NCBI GenBank assembly: GCA_029569255.1
Contig: JAKQUO010000004.1
Location: 1 to 64,000, forward strand
DNA length: 64,000 nt
Direction of reading: 5' to 3'
Source: Acidobacteriota bacterium
GTDB taxonomy: Bacteria > Acidobacteriota > Aminicenantia > Aminicenantales > Saccharicenantaceae
In this document: positions 26,463 through 33,164 of the stretch, piece by piece
How the letters are laid out: the number at the start of each line of letters is the position of its first letter
Position numbering within the stretch: the first letter of the stretch is position 1
Notes under the pieces: model-generated
Told to the model about the DNA's origin: nothing
Seen by the model: the letters and a program-made list of their open reading frames with translations, nothing else
The model's database searches: none
Translations under genes and position numbers: made by a program

Positions 26463-27014
26463 TCAGCGAGGGGCCTTGGCCGCGGCGGCGCAGCGGTCCC
26501 GGGCGGCCCGGATGACCCGCCGGGCCGCCTCGGCGTCCTCCCAGCCCTCGACCGCGGTCTTCTTGCGCTCGAGCTCCTTGTAGACGTCGAAGAAATGGTT
26601 GATCTCAATCAGGAGGTGCGGCGGGACGTCGGCCAGGCGGCCGATGCGGTTCCAGAGCGGGTCGCCGACCGGGACGCACAGGATCTTGTGGTCGACGCCT
26701 TTCTCGTCGCGCATCTTGAACAGCCCGACCGGCTTGGCCTCGATCAGGCAGCCCGGGAAGGTCGGCTCGCTCACCAGGACGAGGGCGTCGAGCGGGTCGC
26801 CGTCCTCGGCCAGCGTGTCCTTGATGAAGCCGTAGTCGCTCGGGTAGTGCATCGAGGAGAACAGCATCCGGTCGAGCTTGAAGGCCCTCCTCTCCGGGTC
26901 GTACTCGTACTTGTTCCGGCTTCCCTTGGGGATCTCGACGATGACGTCGACCTTGTCCCGGCCTTCCCGCGGCCCGGCCGTGGACAACGCGGGCCTCGTT
27001 TTTCGGATGTCCAT
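26463..27014 (-). CDS. ppa: Inorganic pyrophosphatase (family I)
   Basis: A 183-residue soluble pyrophosphatase converting PPi to two phosphates. The active-site segments are IPKGSRNKYEYD (28-39), YPSDYGFI (57-64), the metal-binding EDGDPLDALVL (70-80) and DEKGVDHKILCVP (103-115). Length and motif order match family I enzymes of eukaryotic/plant-like size. It has its own promoter at 27049-27078. Confidence 0.93.
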   Translation of the reverse strand: MDIRKTRPALSTAGPREGRDKVDVIVEIPKGSRNKYEYDPERRAFKLDRMLFSSMHYPSDYGFIKDTLAEDGDPLDALVLVSEPTFPGCLIEAKPVGLFKMRDEKGVDHKILCVPVGDPLWNRIGRLADVPPHLLIEINHFFDVYKELERKKTAVEGWEDAEAARRVIRAARDRCAAAAKAPR

Positions 27015-27048
27015 GGGAAACCTCGGGGAAACGCTTCCGGATGACCCG

Positions 27049-27078
27049 ATGGTAGCCCCGCCGCCGGCCCGGTGTCAA
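27049..27078 (-). promoter_or_regulatory. Promoter of ppa
   Basis: On the minus strand TTGACA (27078-27073) and TACCAT (27054-27049) are 18 bp apart, about 35 bases from the ATG at 27014. Confidence 0.65.
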
Positions 27079-27110
27079 GGCAAGGGCGAGGCAAGGGCGA
27101 GGCAAGGGCG
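27079..27110. repeat. Three tandem copies of an 11-bp unit
   Basis: GGCAAGGGCGA is repeated at 27079-27089, 27090-27100 and, with the last base changed or lost, 27101-27110. It directly adjoins the ppa -35 box. It has no spacers and is not a CRISPR. Confidence 0.7.
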
Positions 27111-27171
27111 GGAGGCGCGCGAAACGGCCGCGGTCTACGGCATCCGCGTCATCCGGACGTCATAAGGGCTA

Positions 27172-27357
27172 GCCTGAATCATTCATAAAAACGCCCTGTT
27201 TCTTCTCTCCCTCTCTTTTATCGGGCGTTTTCACCCTCCGGGCGAACCGCTCCGGCCCCATCCGCTTCGTTCTCGGGGGTTCGCAGCACCGAAGAGGACA
27301 GCTTCACCCCTCGGGCCTCGCATCCGAGGGCCGTCTCGATTCGTGAATGATTCAGGC
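27172..27357. mobile_element. 186-bp element bounded by 14-bp perfect inverted repeats (MITE-like)
   Basis: GCCTGAATCATTCA (27172-27185) is the exact reverse complement of TGAATGATTCAGGC (27344-27357). An internal pair AAAACGCCC (27188-27196)/GGGCGTTTT (27223-27231) encloses a pyrimidine-rich loop and could terminate transcription on either strand. No reading frame of note lies inside. The structure is that of a miniature inverted-repeat element between the hicA 3' end and ppa. No transposase was recognised in the window. Confidence 0.5.
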
Positions 27358-27427
27358 GAGGAACATCTCGACGCCCGCGAAGCGTCTCGCCAGCCGATTC
27401 CCGGCGAATTTGGCGTGAAGCGGGCGT

Positions 27428-27676
27428 TCAATCGGTCCCGTAGAAGTGGGGGCGGAGCTCCTCCTGGGAGATGAAACGCAAGGCCTGACGGTAGATGGCT
27501 TGGACGGTTCCGGGGGCGAGCTCCCGATGAAGAGGGACGGTCAGGATCTGCGGGGGATGCCCTTCGATCTCGCGCTTCAGCTTGGCATGACTGCCCCGCG
27601 TCGAGACGACCGAGAAGCCGAAGGCCCCTAGGATCTTCAGGACCTGCCGGGCCGACAGGCGCCTAAGCTTCGGCAT
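27428..27676 (-). CDS. hicA: HicA-family mRNA interferase toxin
   Basis: An 82-residue protein of the YcfA/HicA double-stranded-RNA-binding-fold toxins. The core is LKILGAFGFSVVSTRGSH, with the catalytic His in RGSHAKLKR (about residue 30), then ILTVPLHRELAPGTVQAIYRQA. It cleaves mRNA when free of its antitoxin. The start overlaps the upstream HicB-like gene by 14 bp, so expression is coupled and the antitoxin is made first. Confidence 0.85.
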   Translation of the reverse strand: MPKLRRLSARQVLKILGAFGFSVVSTRGSHAKLKREIEGHPPQILTVPLHRELAPGTVQAIYRQALRFISQEELRPHFYGTD

Positions 27677-28193
27677 CGCCGGCGAGGCTCTCTTCGTAGG
27701 TCACCGCGATCCGGGGCGATGCTGTAAGGTTGAACAGGCCCGGGTCCTCGCCTTCGAGATGGAGCCGGACGGCCTCGCGGAGATTTATCATTAGCTCGTC
27801 GAGTGAGCGCCCTTGGGTGACCACGGCGAGCTCCAGGCCCTCGGCGACGTAGAAGCCGGCCGACCTGAGGACCACGACATGGATCGTATCGCGGGGCGGT
27901 CCTGAAGCGGCATAGGCGGCGGGGCTCTCAGCGACCTTGCGCGGCGCCTTCCACTCGACGTTGTACGGAGGCAGGATGACGTACTCGCCCCGCCCCGTGC
28001 GCCGGAAGTAGTCCCATTTGTGCGGATGGTTCTTGGGCGCGTTGACGCAGCAGCGGCTGACGATGTGGGTGCGGACGGAGCTCGGATTCAAGTGGGGGAG
28101 GGCGCGGACGATATCCGCCACGCGGAAGGTCTTCTCCCCTCGTTCCAGGCAGATACGGCGGGCCGCCGCCAGCACGTCCTCATGTATGGTCAT
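27663..28193 (-). CDS. hicB: HicB-like antitoxin with N-terminal winged-helix-type domain
   Basis: A 176-residue two-domain protein. Residues 1-75 contain VLAAARRICLERGEKTFRVAD and SSVRTHIVSRCCVNAPKNH through KWDYFRRTGRGEY, resembling the small winged-helix family I recall as DUF7669. Residues about 95-176 are HicB-like (FYVAEGLELAVVTQGRSLDE, NLREAVRLHLEG). A typical HicB carries its DNA-binding module, if any, at the C-terminus, so the N-terminal module is unusual. The ATG at 28193 is preferred over 28229 because GGGAGG lies six bases upstream and the other start lies on the promoter. It precedes and overlaps hicA and probably binds the palindrome at 28221-28244. Confidence 0.8.
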   Translation of the reverse strand: MTIHEDVLAAARRICLERGEKTFRVADIVRALPHLNPSSVRTHIVSRCCVNAPKNHPHKWDYFRRTGRGEYVILPPYNVEWKAPRKVAESPAAYAASGPPRDTIHVVVLRSAGFYVAEGLELAVVTQGRSLDELMINLREAVRLHLEGEDPGLFNLTASPRIAVTYEESLAGDAEA

Positions 28194-28212
28194 GGCCCGC
28201 CTCCCAAAGGAT

Positions 28213-28244
28213 ATTTTAACACTTGACATAATATTATGTCAAGT
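28213..28244 (-). promoter_or_regulatory. hicBA promoter overlapped by a perfect 24-bp palindrome
   Basis: On the minus strand TTGACA (28242-28237) and TAAAAT (28218-28213) have an 18-bp spacer. The sequence 28221-28244 is a perfect palindrome with half-site ACTTGACATAAT, covering the -35 box and spacer. This is the expected arrangement for autorepression by an antitoxin dimer. Confidence 0.75.
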
Positions 28245-28274
28245 TGTTATTGTCTAATCGCTCCGACGTCGACC

Positions 28275-28303
28275 TTGACTCGTTTACAGGGCTGGCATAT
28301 TCT
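28275..28303 (+). promoter_or_regulatory. Promoter of the asparaginase-like gene
   Basis: TTGACT (28275-28280) and TATTCT (28298-28303) with a 17-bp spacer; the ATG is at 28329 after GGAGGGAGAGG. Confidence 0.7.
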
Positions 28304-28328
28304 CGCCGGTGACGGAGGGAGAGGACCC

Positions 28329-28823
28329 ATGGACATCATCCGCATCCTGGTCACGGGCGGGACGTTCGACAAGGAGTACGACGAGCTCACCGGCAACCTC
28401 TTCTTCAAGGACACCCATGTCCCCGAGATGCTCCGGCTGGGGCGGTCGGGGCTCGAGGTCGAGGTCCGGACCCTGATGATGGTCGATTCGCTCGACATGT
28501 CCGACGCCGACCGGGCGGCCGTCCTCGAGCACTGCCGGGAGTGCCCTTGCGGGCGGATCCTCATCACCCACGGCACCGACCGGATGGAGGTCACGGCGCG
28601 CCTGCTCGGGCCGGAGATAAGGGACAAGACCGTCGTCCTGACCGGGGCCATGGTGCCCTACAAGTTCGGCTCGTCCGACGGGCTCTTCAACCTCGGGGCG
28701 GCCCTGGCCTTCGTCCAGGTCATGCCGCCCGGCGTCTACGTGGCCATGAACGGCCGGGCCCTGCCCTGGGACAGGGTCCGCAAGAACAGGACGACGGGGA
28801 TGTTCGAGGAGACCGGGGCCTGA
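28329..28823 (+). CDS. Single-domain asparaginase-like protein
   Basis: A 164-residue protein corresponding to the N-terminal catalytic domain only of L-asparaginase/glutaminase. The first catalytic Thr lies in VTGGTFDK (about residue 9) and the second triad in THGTDRMEVTA (about 80). Full-length enzymes have about 330 residues, with a second domain that completes the active site of a neighbour. The short form recurs in many bacteria as an intact gene, so this is probably not a truncation. Activity on asparagine is uncertain. Confidence 0.82.
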   Translation: MDIIRILVTGGTFDKEYDELTGNLFFKDTHVPEMLRLGRSGLEVEVRTLMMVDSLDMSDADRAAVLEHCRECPCGRILITHGTDRMEVTARLLGPEIRDKTVVLTGAMVPYKFGSSDGLFNLGAALAFVQVMPPGVYVAMNGRALPWDRVRKNRTTGMFEETGA

Positions 28824-28830
28824 GCCGCGC

Positions 28831-30156
28831 TCAGCGGACGAAGCGCAGGACGCGGTCGAAGACGAGGGCGGCGATCTTCGCGGCCAGCCGGTCGGCGAGC
28901 TTCGCCTGGAGGTCTTCCTCGGCCTTGAGCCAGGCCTCCTTGTCGAAGAGGGCCCGTTCGTCCCGGCCGAGGTCGAGCGCCGTGTAGTCCCCCTCGTAAT
29001 AGGCCCGCCGGAACGTCGCCGAGACGGCGGCCTCGACCGTCTGCTCCTCGACGACCTTGCGCGCGACGCGATCGACGAGCTGGCAGACCGCCTCGCCGGT
29101 CAGCGTGACCGTGAATTTCTTTTCCGTGTAGGCGTCGAATTTAGCCCGGTCCCGGCGAAGCGGGGCCTTGCGCAGGGTCTCTTCGGCGGCGCCATCATCC
29201 TCGACATAGGATTCGAGCCAGCCGAGGACGACGAAGTCGGCCCGCAGCGCCTGGCCGACCGCGGCCGCCGTCTGGAGCTGGATCGCGCCGCTCCGGACGC
29301 GCAGGCGGGTCATCTCCCGGTGGATGGCGCCGCGGTCGATCGGCCCGACGAAGAGAGGCGGCTCGTCCATGTGCTCGTAGAGAAGCGCGTCGTAGAGGCG
29401 GCCCTCCAGCCCGCGCGGCGCGGCGTCCGCGGCCCGGGGCTCGGCCCAGAAGGGCAGGACGGCGACGGTCCTCGTCCCGGCGTCCAGCGCGGCCTTCTGG
29501 AGGGCCCGGCCCTCGGCCCCGGCCGGGCTGTCGGGGCCGTGGATGTCGAGGGCGCTCTGGGCGTGCTGGTAGGCCGCCCGGAAGGCCCCCGTTTCCATGT
29601 CCTGCCCGGCCCACCGGAGGAAGACGCGGGCCCGGGCGTCGTCGACGCGGAGCCGCTGCCCGGGGTCCAGGGGGTAGGGGAGCGTGCGCTCGTATACCCG
29701 CAGGGCGTCGGGCCAGCGGCCCGCCCTCTCCAGGTCCTCGCCCTGGCGGAACAGGGACCCGACGGCGGCGTCGACCATGTCCAGGCGGAAGTCCGCGTAG
29801 TCGGAGGGCACGGGGACCGGGACGCCGACCTGCTCGGTCCTGGCCCTCAGCCCGTCGATGCGCAGGATGGCCGCGACGGCGTTCTCGAAATGGCCGTCGG
29901 CCCCGTTCGCGCGGGCCTCGTTCAGGTAATCGTCGACGACCTTGGCGCCGACCTCGGCCAGGCGCCGGCGCGCGTCCTCCCGGCCCGGCTCCTTGGCCAG
30001 GACCGTTATGTAGCGCCGGGCCGCCTCCTCGAGCCGGCCCTGGCCTTCGAGCTTCTGGCCCTTCTGGTAGCGCTTCTCGGCCGTGGCGCAGCCGGCGAGG
30101 GCGAAGAGGAGGACGAGGGACACGGCCGCGGCGGCGGGCCTTTCGAGCGCTGGCAT
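28831..30156 (-). CDS. TPR lipoprotein with CsgG/TolB-like region
   Basis: A 441-residue lipoprotein with lipobox LFALAGC (Cys near residue 18). Tetratricopeptide-like helices follow (KRYQKGQKLEGQGRLEEAAR, LERAGRWPDALRVYERTL). Around residue 230 the VAVLPFW strand begins a region like the CsgG/FlgO lipoproteins, ending with a long C-terminal helix (DLQAKLADRLAAKIAALVFD). The function is unknown, probably in outer-membrane assembly or sensing. The ATG at 30156 is chosen because upstream in-frame codons cross the promoter at 30170-30198 and would displace the signal peptide. Confidence 0.72.
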   Translation of the reverse strand: MPALERPAAAAVSLVLLFALAGCATAEKRYQKGQKLEGQGRLEEAARRYITVLAKEPGREDARRRLAEVGAKVVDDYLNEARANGADGHFENAVAAILRIDGLRARTEQVGVPVPVPSDYADFRLDMVDAAVGSLFRQGEDLERAGRWPDALRVYERTLPYPLDPGQRLRVDDARARVFLRWAGQDMETGAFRAAYQHAQSALDIHGPDSPAGAEGRALQKAALDAGTRTVAVLPFWAEPRAADAAPRGLEGRLYDALLYEHMDEPPLFVGPIDRGAIHREMTRLRVRSGAIQLQTAAAVGQALRADFVVLGWLESYVEDDGAAEETLRKAPLRRDRAKFDAYTEKKFTVTLTGEAVCQLVDRVARKVVEEQTVEAAVSATFRRAYYEGDYTALDLGRDERALFDKEAWLKAEEDLQAKLADRLAAKIAALVFDRVLRFVR

Positions 30157-30169
30157 GATCACAAGCGGT

Positions 30170-30198
30170 TTGTAAGGCAAGGAAGCCGCCGCTGTCAA
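30170..30198 (-). promoter_or_regulatory. Promoter of the TPR lipoprotein
   Basis: TTGACA (30198-30193) and TTACAA (30175-30170) with a 17-bp spacer on the minus strand, 13 bases before the ATG at 30156. Confidence 0.55.
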
Positions 30199-30275
30199 TA
30201 GGGTTCGGGTTTCAGGCCCCAGAAAGGTTCCATTATTGGTCACGTGGTCCGACAAAATATGTGAAGGAAATGGAC

Positions 30276-31151
30276 ATGGAGACGTGCCGGGTAAGAAGTT
30301 GCGCCGGCCTTCTGGCCCTCGTCCTCATCGGCCTCGCGGGCTGCCGGGCCGGCGTTCAAACCGTCCCCGCCCTCGATCCTCCCGGCCGCCCCGCCACGAA
30401 AGCGGCCGCCCCCGCGAAAGCTCCCTCGGGGGTTGTCGAGGAGCCTCCCGCCGAGGCGTCCTCCCCGGTCTCCGCGGCCGCGGCCCGGCTGGGCTACTCC
30501 GTCCAAGCCGGCGCCTTCGCGGTCGAGGCCAACGCCCGAAAATTAGCCGCTTCTTTGACCTCTCTGAACCTGGATGCCTTCTATTTCCCGGCCGGCGCGG
30601 GGCTCTTCAAGGTCCGTTTCGGGGACTTCCCTTCCAAGGCCGCCGCCGACCGGGCGGCCCGACGGCTCGTCGCGGAGGGTCGGATCGAGAGCTATTTCGT
30701 CGTCGCGCCCGGCGAGCGCGCCGCCGCGGTTCACGCACGGCCGGCGCTCGGCCCGGGCCTCCGCGACGGGCTCGTGGCCGCGGCCGAGAGCTTCGTCGGC
30801 TCGGGCTACGCCTGGGGCGGGACGACGGCCCGCGGCGGCTTCGACTGCAGCGGCCTCGTCCGGGCCGTCTACCGCCTGAACGGCCTCGACCTGCCTCGGT
30901 CCGTGGCCGACCAGTACCGGGCCGGCTCGCCCGTGCGCCGGGACCTCTTGGCGAAAGGCGACCTCGTCTTCTTCTCTTCCACGCCCGGCCGCGAGCGGAC
31001 CCACGTGGGCGTTTACGCCGGCGGCGGCGAGTTCATCCACGCTCCCGGCGCGGGGAAGACCGTCAGGCGCGATTCGCTCGAGAGCCGCTACTTCCGGGAC
31101 AATTTCCGCGGCGGACGGACCTATCTCGGCGAGCTCTCGGCCCGGAACTGA
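30276..31151 (+). CDS. SPOR-domain NlpC/P60 lipoprotein endopeptidase
   Basis: A 291-residue lipoprotein (lipobox LIGLAGC, Cys about residue 23). A Pro/Ala linker leads to a SPOR domain (YSVQAGAFAVEANARKLA, about 72-150) that binds denuded peptidoglycan. A C40 NlpC/P60 domain (about 165-290) follows, with nucleophile Cys in FDCSGLV, His in THVGVYAG and a further His in FIHAPG. It should cut peptide stems in the periplasm, probably at division sites. Start is placed at 30276 (eight bases after AAGG) rather than the in-frame GTG at 30261 or ATG at 30270. Confidence 0.9.
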   Translation: METCRVRSCAGLLALVLIGLAGCRAGVQTVPALDPPGRPATKAAAPAKAPSGVVEEPPAEASSPVSAAAARLGYSVQAGAFAVEANARKLAASLTSLNLDAFYFPAGAGLFKVRFGDFPSKAAADRAARRLVAEGRIESYFVVAPGERAAAVHARPALGPGLRDGLVAAAESFVGSGYAWGGTTARGGFDCSGLVRAVYRLNGLDLPRSVADQYRAGSPVRRDLLAKGDLVFFSSTPGRERTHVGVYAGGGEFIHAPGAGKTVRRDSLESRYFRDNFRGGRTYLGELSARN

Positions 31152-31552
31152 GCCCGGACGGAACAGTCCGGCCCCGCCTCTTCACGTATTCATCGAGGCC
31201 GATGGCCCGGGGCTCGCCGTGGTCGCCCATTGGCGCTCACCCGCGGAGCCCATGGCGGACCTCCGTGATTCCGTCCGGCTCTACTTCTTTTTCAGCGGCG
31301 CCTGGAACAGGGGTTTCTTGTATTCCAGGGTCAATCAGTCATTGTCTCCGTTCGAACTTGCGGGGCGCGTACCGTGGCGGCCCATGTTCCGGCACGCGCC
31401 TCGATCTCACGAAGGATCTCCCCGCGGCCGCGCGGCGGCTCCTCCTTGCGCATCCCCGGGCGGCAGGGACGCGGTCCGCCTCCCTGGTTTTTCCCCGGGG
31501 GGCATTGGCGCAGGCGGATCTTCCGGCACCCGGGAGAAGCCCGGCGTTCTCG
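31152..31552. other. Intergenic region without a convincing gene
   Basis: About 400 bp between the NlpC/P60 gene and the next promoter. On the minus strand around 31281-31330 a short stretch reads TLEYKKPLFQAPLKKK followed by a stop, which looks like the C-terminus of a lost gene, but there is no continuous frame upstream. Nothing else was supported. Confidence 0.4.
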
Positions 31553-31590
31553 TTGACCGTTGTGATATATTATTACATATAATAATATAT
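31553..31590 (+). promoter_or_regulatory. Promoter with AT-rich inverted repeat upstream of the erythromycin esterase-like gene
   Basis: TTGACC (31553-31558) and TATAAT (31578-31583) are 19 bp apart. A perfect inverted repeat, ATATATTATT (31565-31574) and AATAATATAT (31581-31590), covers the -10 region. The core closely matches 39472-39489 upstream of the amidohydrolase gene, suggesting a common regulator. Confidence 0.65.
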
Positions 31591-31631
31591 TAAAGGAATG
31601 AGCGGTCTTTCGTCCCGTGAGGAGGCCCATG

Positions 31632-33053
31632 ATGAGAACGAACCGGACCCTGGCGACCGTCCTGTCCGCCGTTCTGGCGGCCGTCCCGGCCGCGGCGTCC
31701 TCCCAGACCGGGTCGAAGGGGCCAGCGGCCCCGAAATGGGACCCGGCGCAGGTCGGCGCCGTCGCGGCCTGGCTCGGCCAGCGGGCCGTCCCGCTGACGA
31801 GCGTCCGGGCCGGCGCGGGCTTCGACGACCTCCGGCCGCTCGGGGCCCTTCTCCGGGACGTCCGCGTCGTCGGCCTGGGCGAGGCGACGCACGGGACGCG
31901 GGAGTTCTTCCAGTTCAAGCACCGGATGCTCGAATTCCTCGTCCGCGAGCTCGGCTTCACGGCCTTCGCCATCGAGGCCAGCTACCCCGCCTGCTGGAAC
32001 ATCGACGCCTATGTCCTCGGCGGGCCGGGCGATCCGGCCGCGGCCCTGGCCAGCCAGGGCTTCTGGACCTGGGACACGAACGAGGTCTCGGAGATGATCG
32101 CCTGGATGCGGGAGTACAACCGCACGGCGCCCGCGGGCCGCAAGGTCCGCTTCCTGGGCTACGACATCCAGCACCTCGGCCGCGTCTTGGCGGTCGTTTC
32201 GGACTACCTCGGGCGCGTGGATCCTGACGCGGTCGAGCCGGCCCGTGCGGCCCTCGAGCCCCTGCTCGACATGAAGAGCGTCCAGGCCCTGAGGAAAAAG
32301 CCCGCCGAGGAGCTGAAGAGAGTCGAGGGTCCCTACAGGGACCTCCTCGCCCATATGGCCTTCCATCGGACGCCCTACGTCCGCGGCAGCTCGGCGGCCG
32401 AGTACGAGGAGGTCCTCCAGCACATCCGGGTCGCCGGCCAATTCTTCAACAGCTACGCCGTCACCCCCGCCGGGCCCGAAGCGGCCGCCCGGCTCTCCCG
32501 CGACTTCTACATGGCCGACAACATCTGGCAGCTGTCGCAGGCCCTCGCGCCCGGGACGAAGATGGTCGTCTGGGCCCACAACGCCCATGTCTCCAAGGGC
32601 GACCTCTACGGCTCCCCGGCCATGGGCGCCTATCTCGCGCGCTTCTTCGGGGAGGCCTATTACGCCATCGGCTTCTCCTTCGACCGGGGCTCCTTCCAGG
32701 CTTGCGATGTCGGATCGCCCCGCTGGGCGAGCGAGGGGTGCATCCTGGCTGAATTCACGGTCGGCCCGGCGCCCGAGGGGAGCATCGACTGGTTCCTGGC
32801 CCGCCCGGGGATCCCGAACTATTTCGTCGATATCCGGGGCGCGGCCGGCGATCCGACCGTTTCGCGTTGGCTGGCGGCGGAAATGCCCCTGCGCTTCGTC
32901 GGTTCGGGATATTCCGCGAAGGCTCCCGATGTCAACTTCGGTCAGACCCGGCTCGAGCGGGACTACGACGGTCTCGTCTTTTTCGGGACGACGTCCCGGG
33001 CCCGGCCCAACCCGACGGGGATGCGGCCCAAGCCCGCGGGCGCGGACAAATAG
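31632..33053 (+). CDS. Erythromycin esterase-family protein, exported
   Basis: A 473-residue protein with a signal peptide (cleavage near AAASSQ) and an erythromycin-esterase/EreA-like domain. Family signatures are VVGLGEATHGTREFFQFKHR (about residues 75-94), where the Glu and His are catalytic-site residues, and VWAHNAHVSKGDLYGS (about 315). EreA hydrolyses the macrolide lactone, but most chromosomal homologues have unknown substrates and the exported form suggests a different one. The ATG at 31632 lies six bases after AGGAGG; the ATG one codon earlier is also possible. It heads the cluster with a shared palindromic motif. Confidence 0.85.
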   Translation: MRTNRTLATVLSAVLAAVPAAASSQTGSKGPAAPKWDPAQVGAVAAWLGQRAVPLTSVRAGAGFDDLRPLGALLRDVRVVGLGEATHGTREFFQFKHRMLEFLVRELGFTAFAIEASYPACWNIDAYVLGGPGDPAAALASQGFWTWDTNEVSEMIAWMREYNRTAPAGRKVRFLGYDIQHLGRVLAVVSDYLGRVDPDAVEPARAALEPLLDMKSVQALRKKPAEELKRVEGPYRDLLAHMAFHRTPYVRGSSAAEYEEVLQHIRVAGQFFNSYAVTPAGPEAAARLSRDFYMADNIWQLSQALAPGTKMVVWAHNAHVSKGDLYGSPAMGAYLARFFGEAYYAIGFSFDRGSFQACDVGSPRWASEGCILAEFTVGPAPEGSIDWFLARPGIPNYFVDIRGAAGDPTVSRWLAAEMPLRFVGSGYSAKAPDVNFGQTRLERDYDGLVFFGTTSRARPNPTGMRPKPAGADK

Positions 33054-33102
33054 CCGGTCCCGGGGCCGGCGGGGCGGCCGCCGGGCAGCGCTCAAAAAGG
33101 GC

Positions 33103-33150
33103 TTGACAAGCGACTTTATTTAAATAACCATTATTATAGATGAATATATA
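33103..33150 (+). promoter_or_regulatory. AT-rich promoter region of the second TonB receptor
   Basis: TTGACA at 33103-33108 is a perfect -35 box, but no good -10 box lies 16-19 bp downstream. The following AT-rich run on the minus strand (about 33149 to 33132) starts TATATATTC and only partly resembles the palindromic motif at 31565 and 39472. The promoter is therefore tentative. Confidence 0.4.
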
Positions 33151-33164
33151 AGGAGGCTTCCGAC

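Noticed and set aside
24045-27044. 999-residue plus-strand frame overlapping the S9 peptidase
   Set aside because: Arg/Pro/Gly-rich alternate frame of the peptidase and antisense of ppa; no start signal or domain.
27079-27110. Possible CRISPR-like tandem repeat
   Set aside because: The 11-bp units are directly abutting with no spacers and only three copies.
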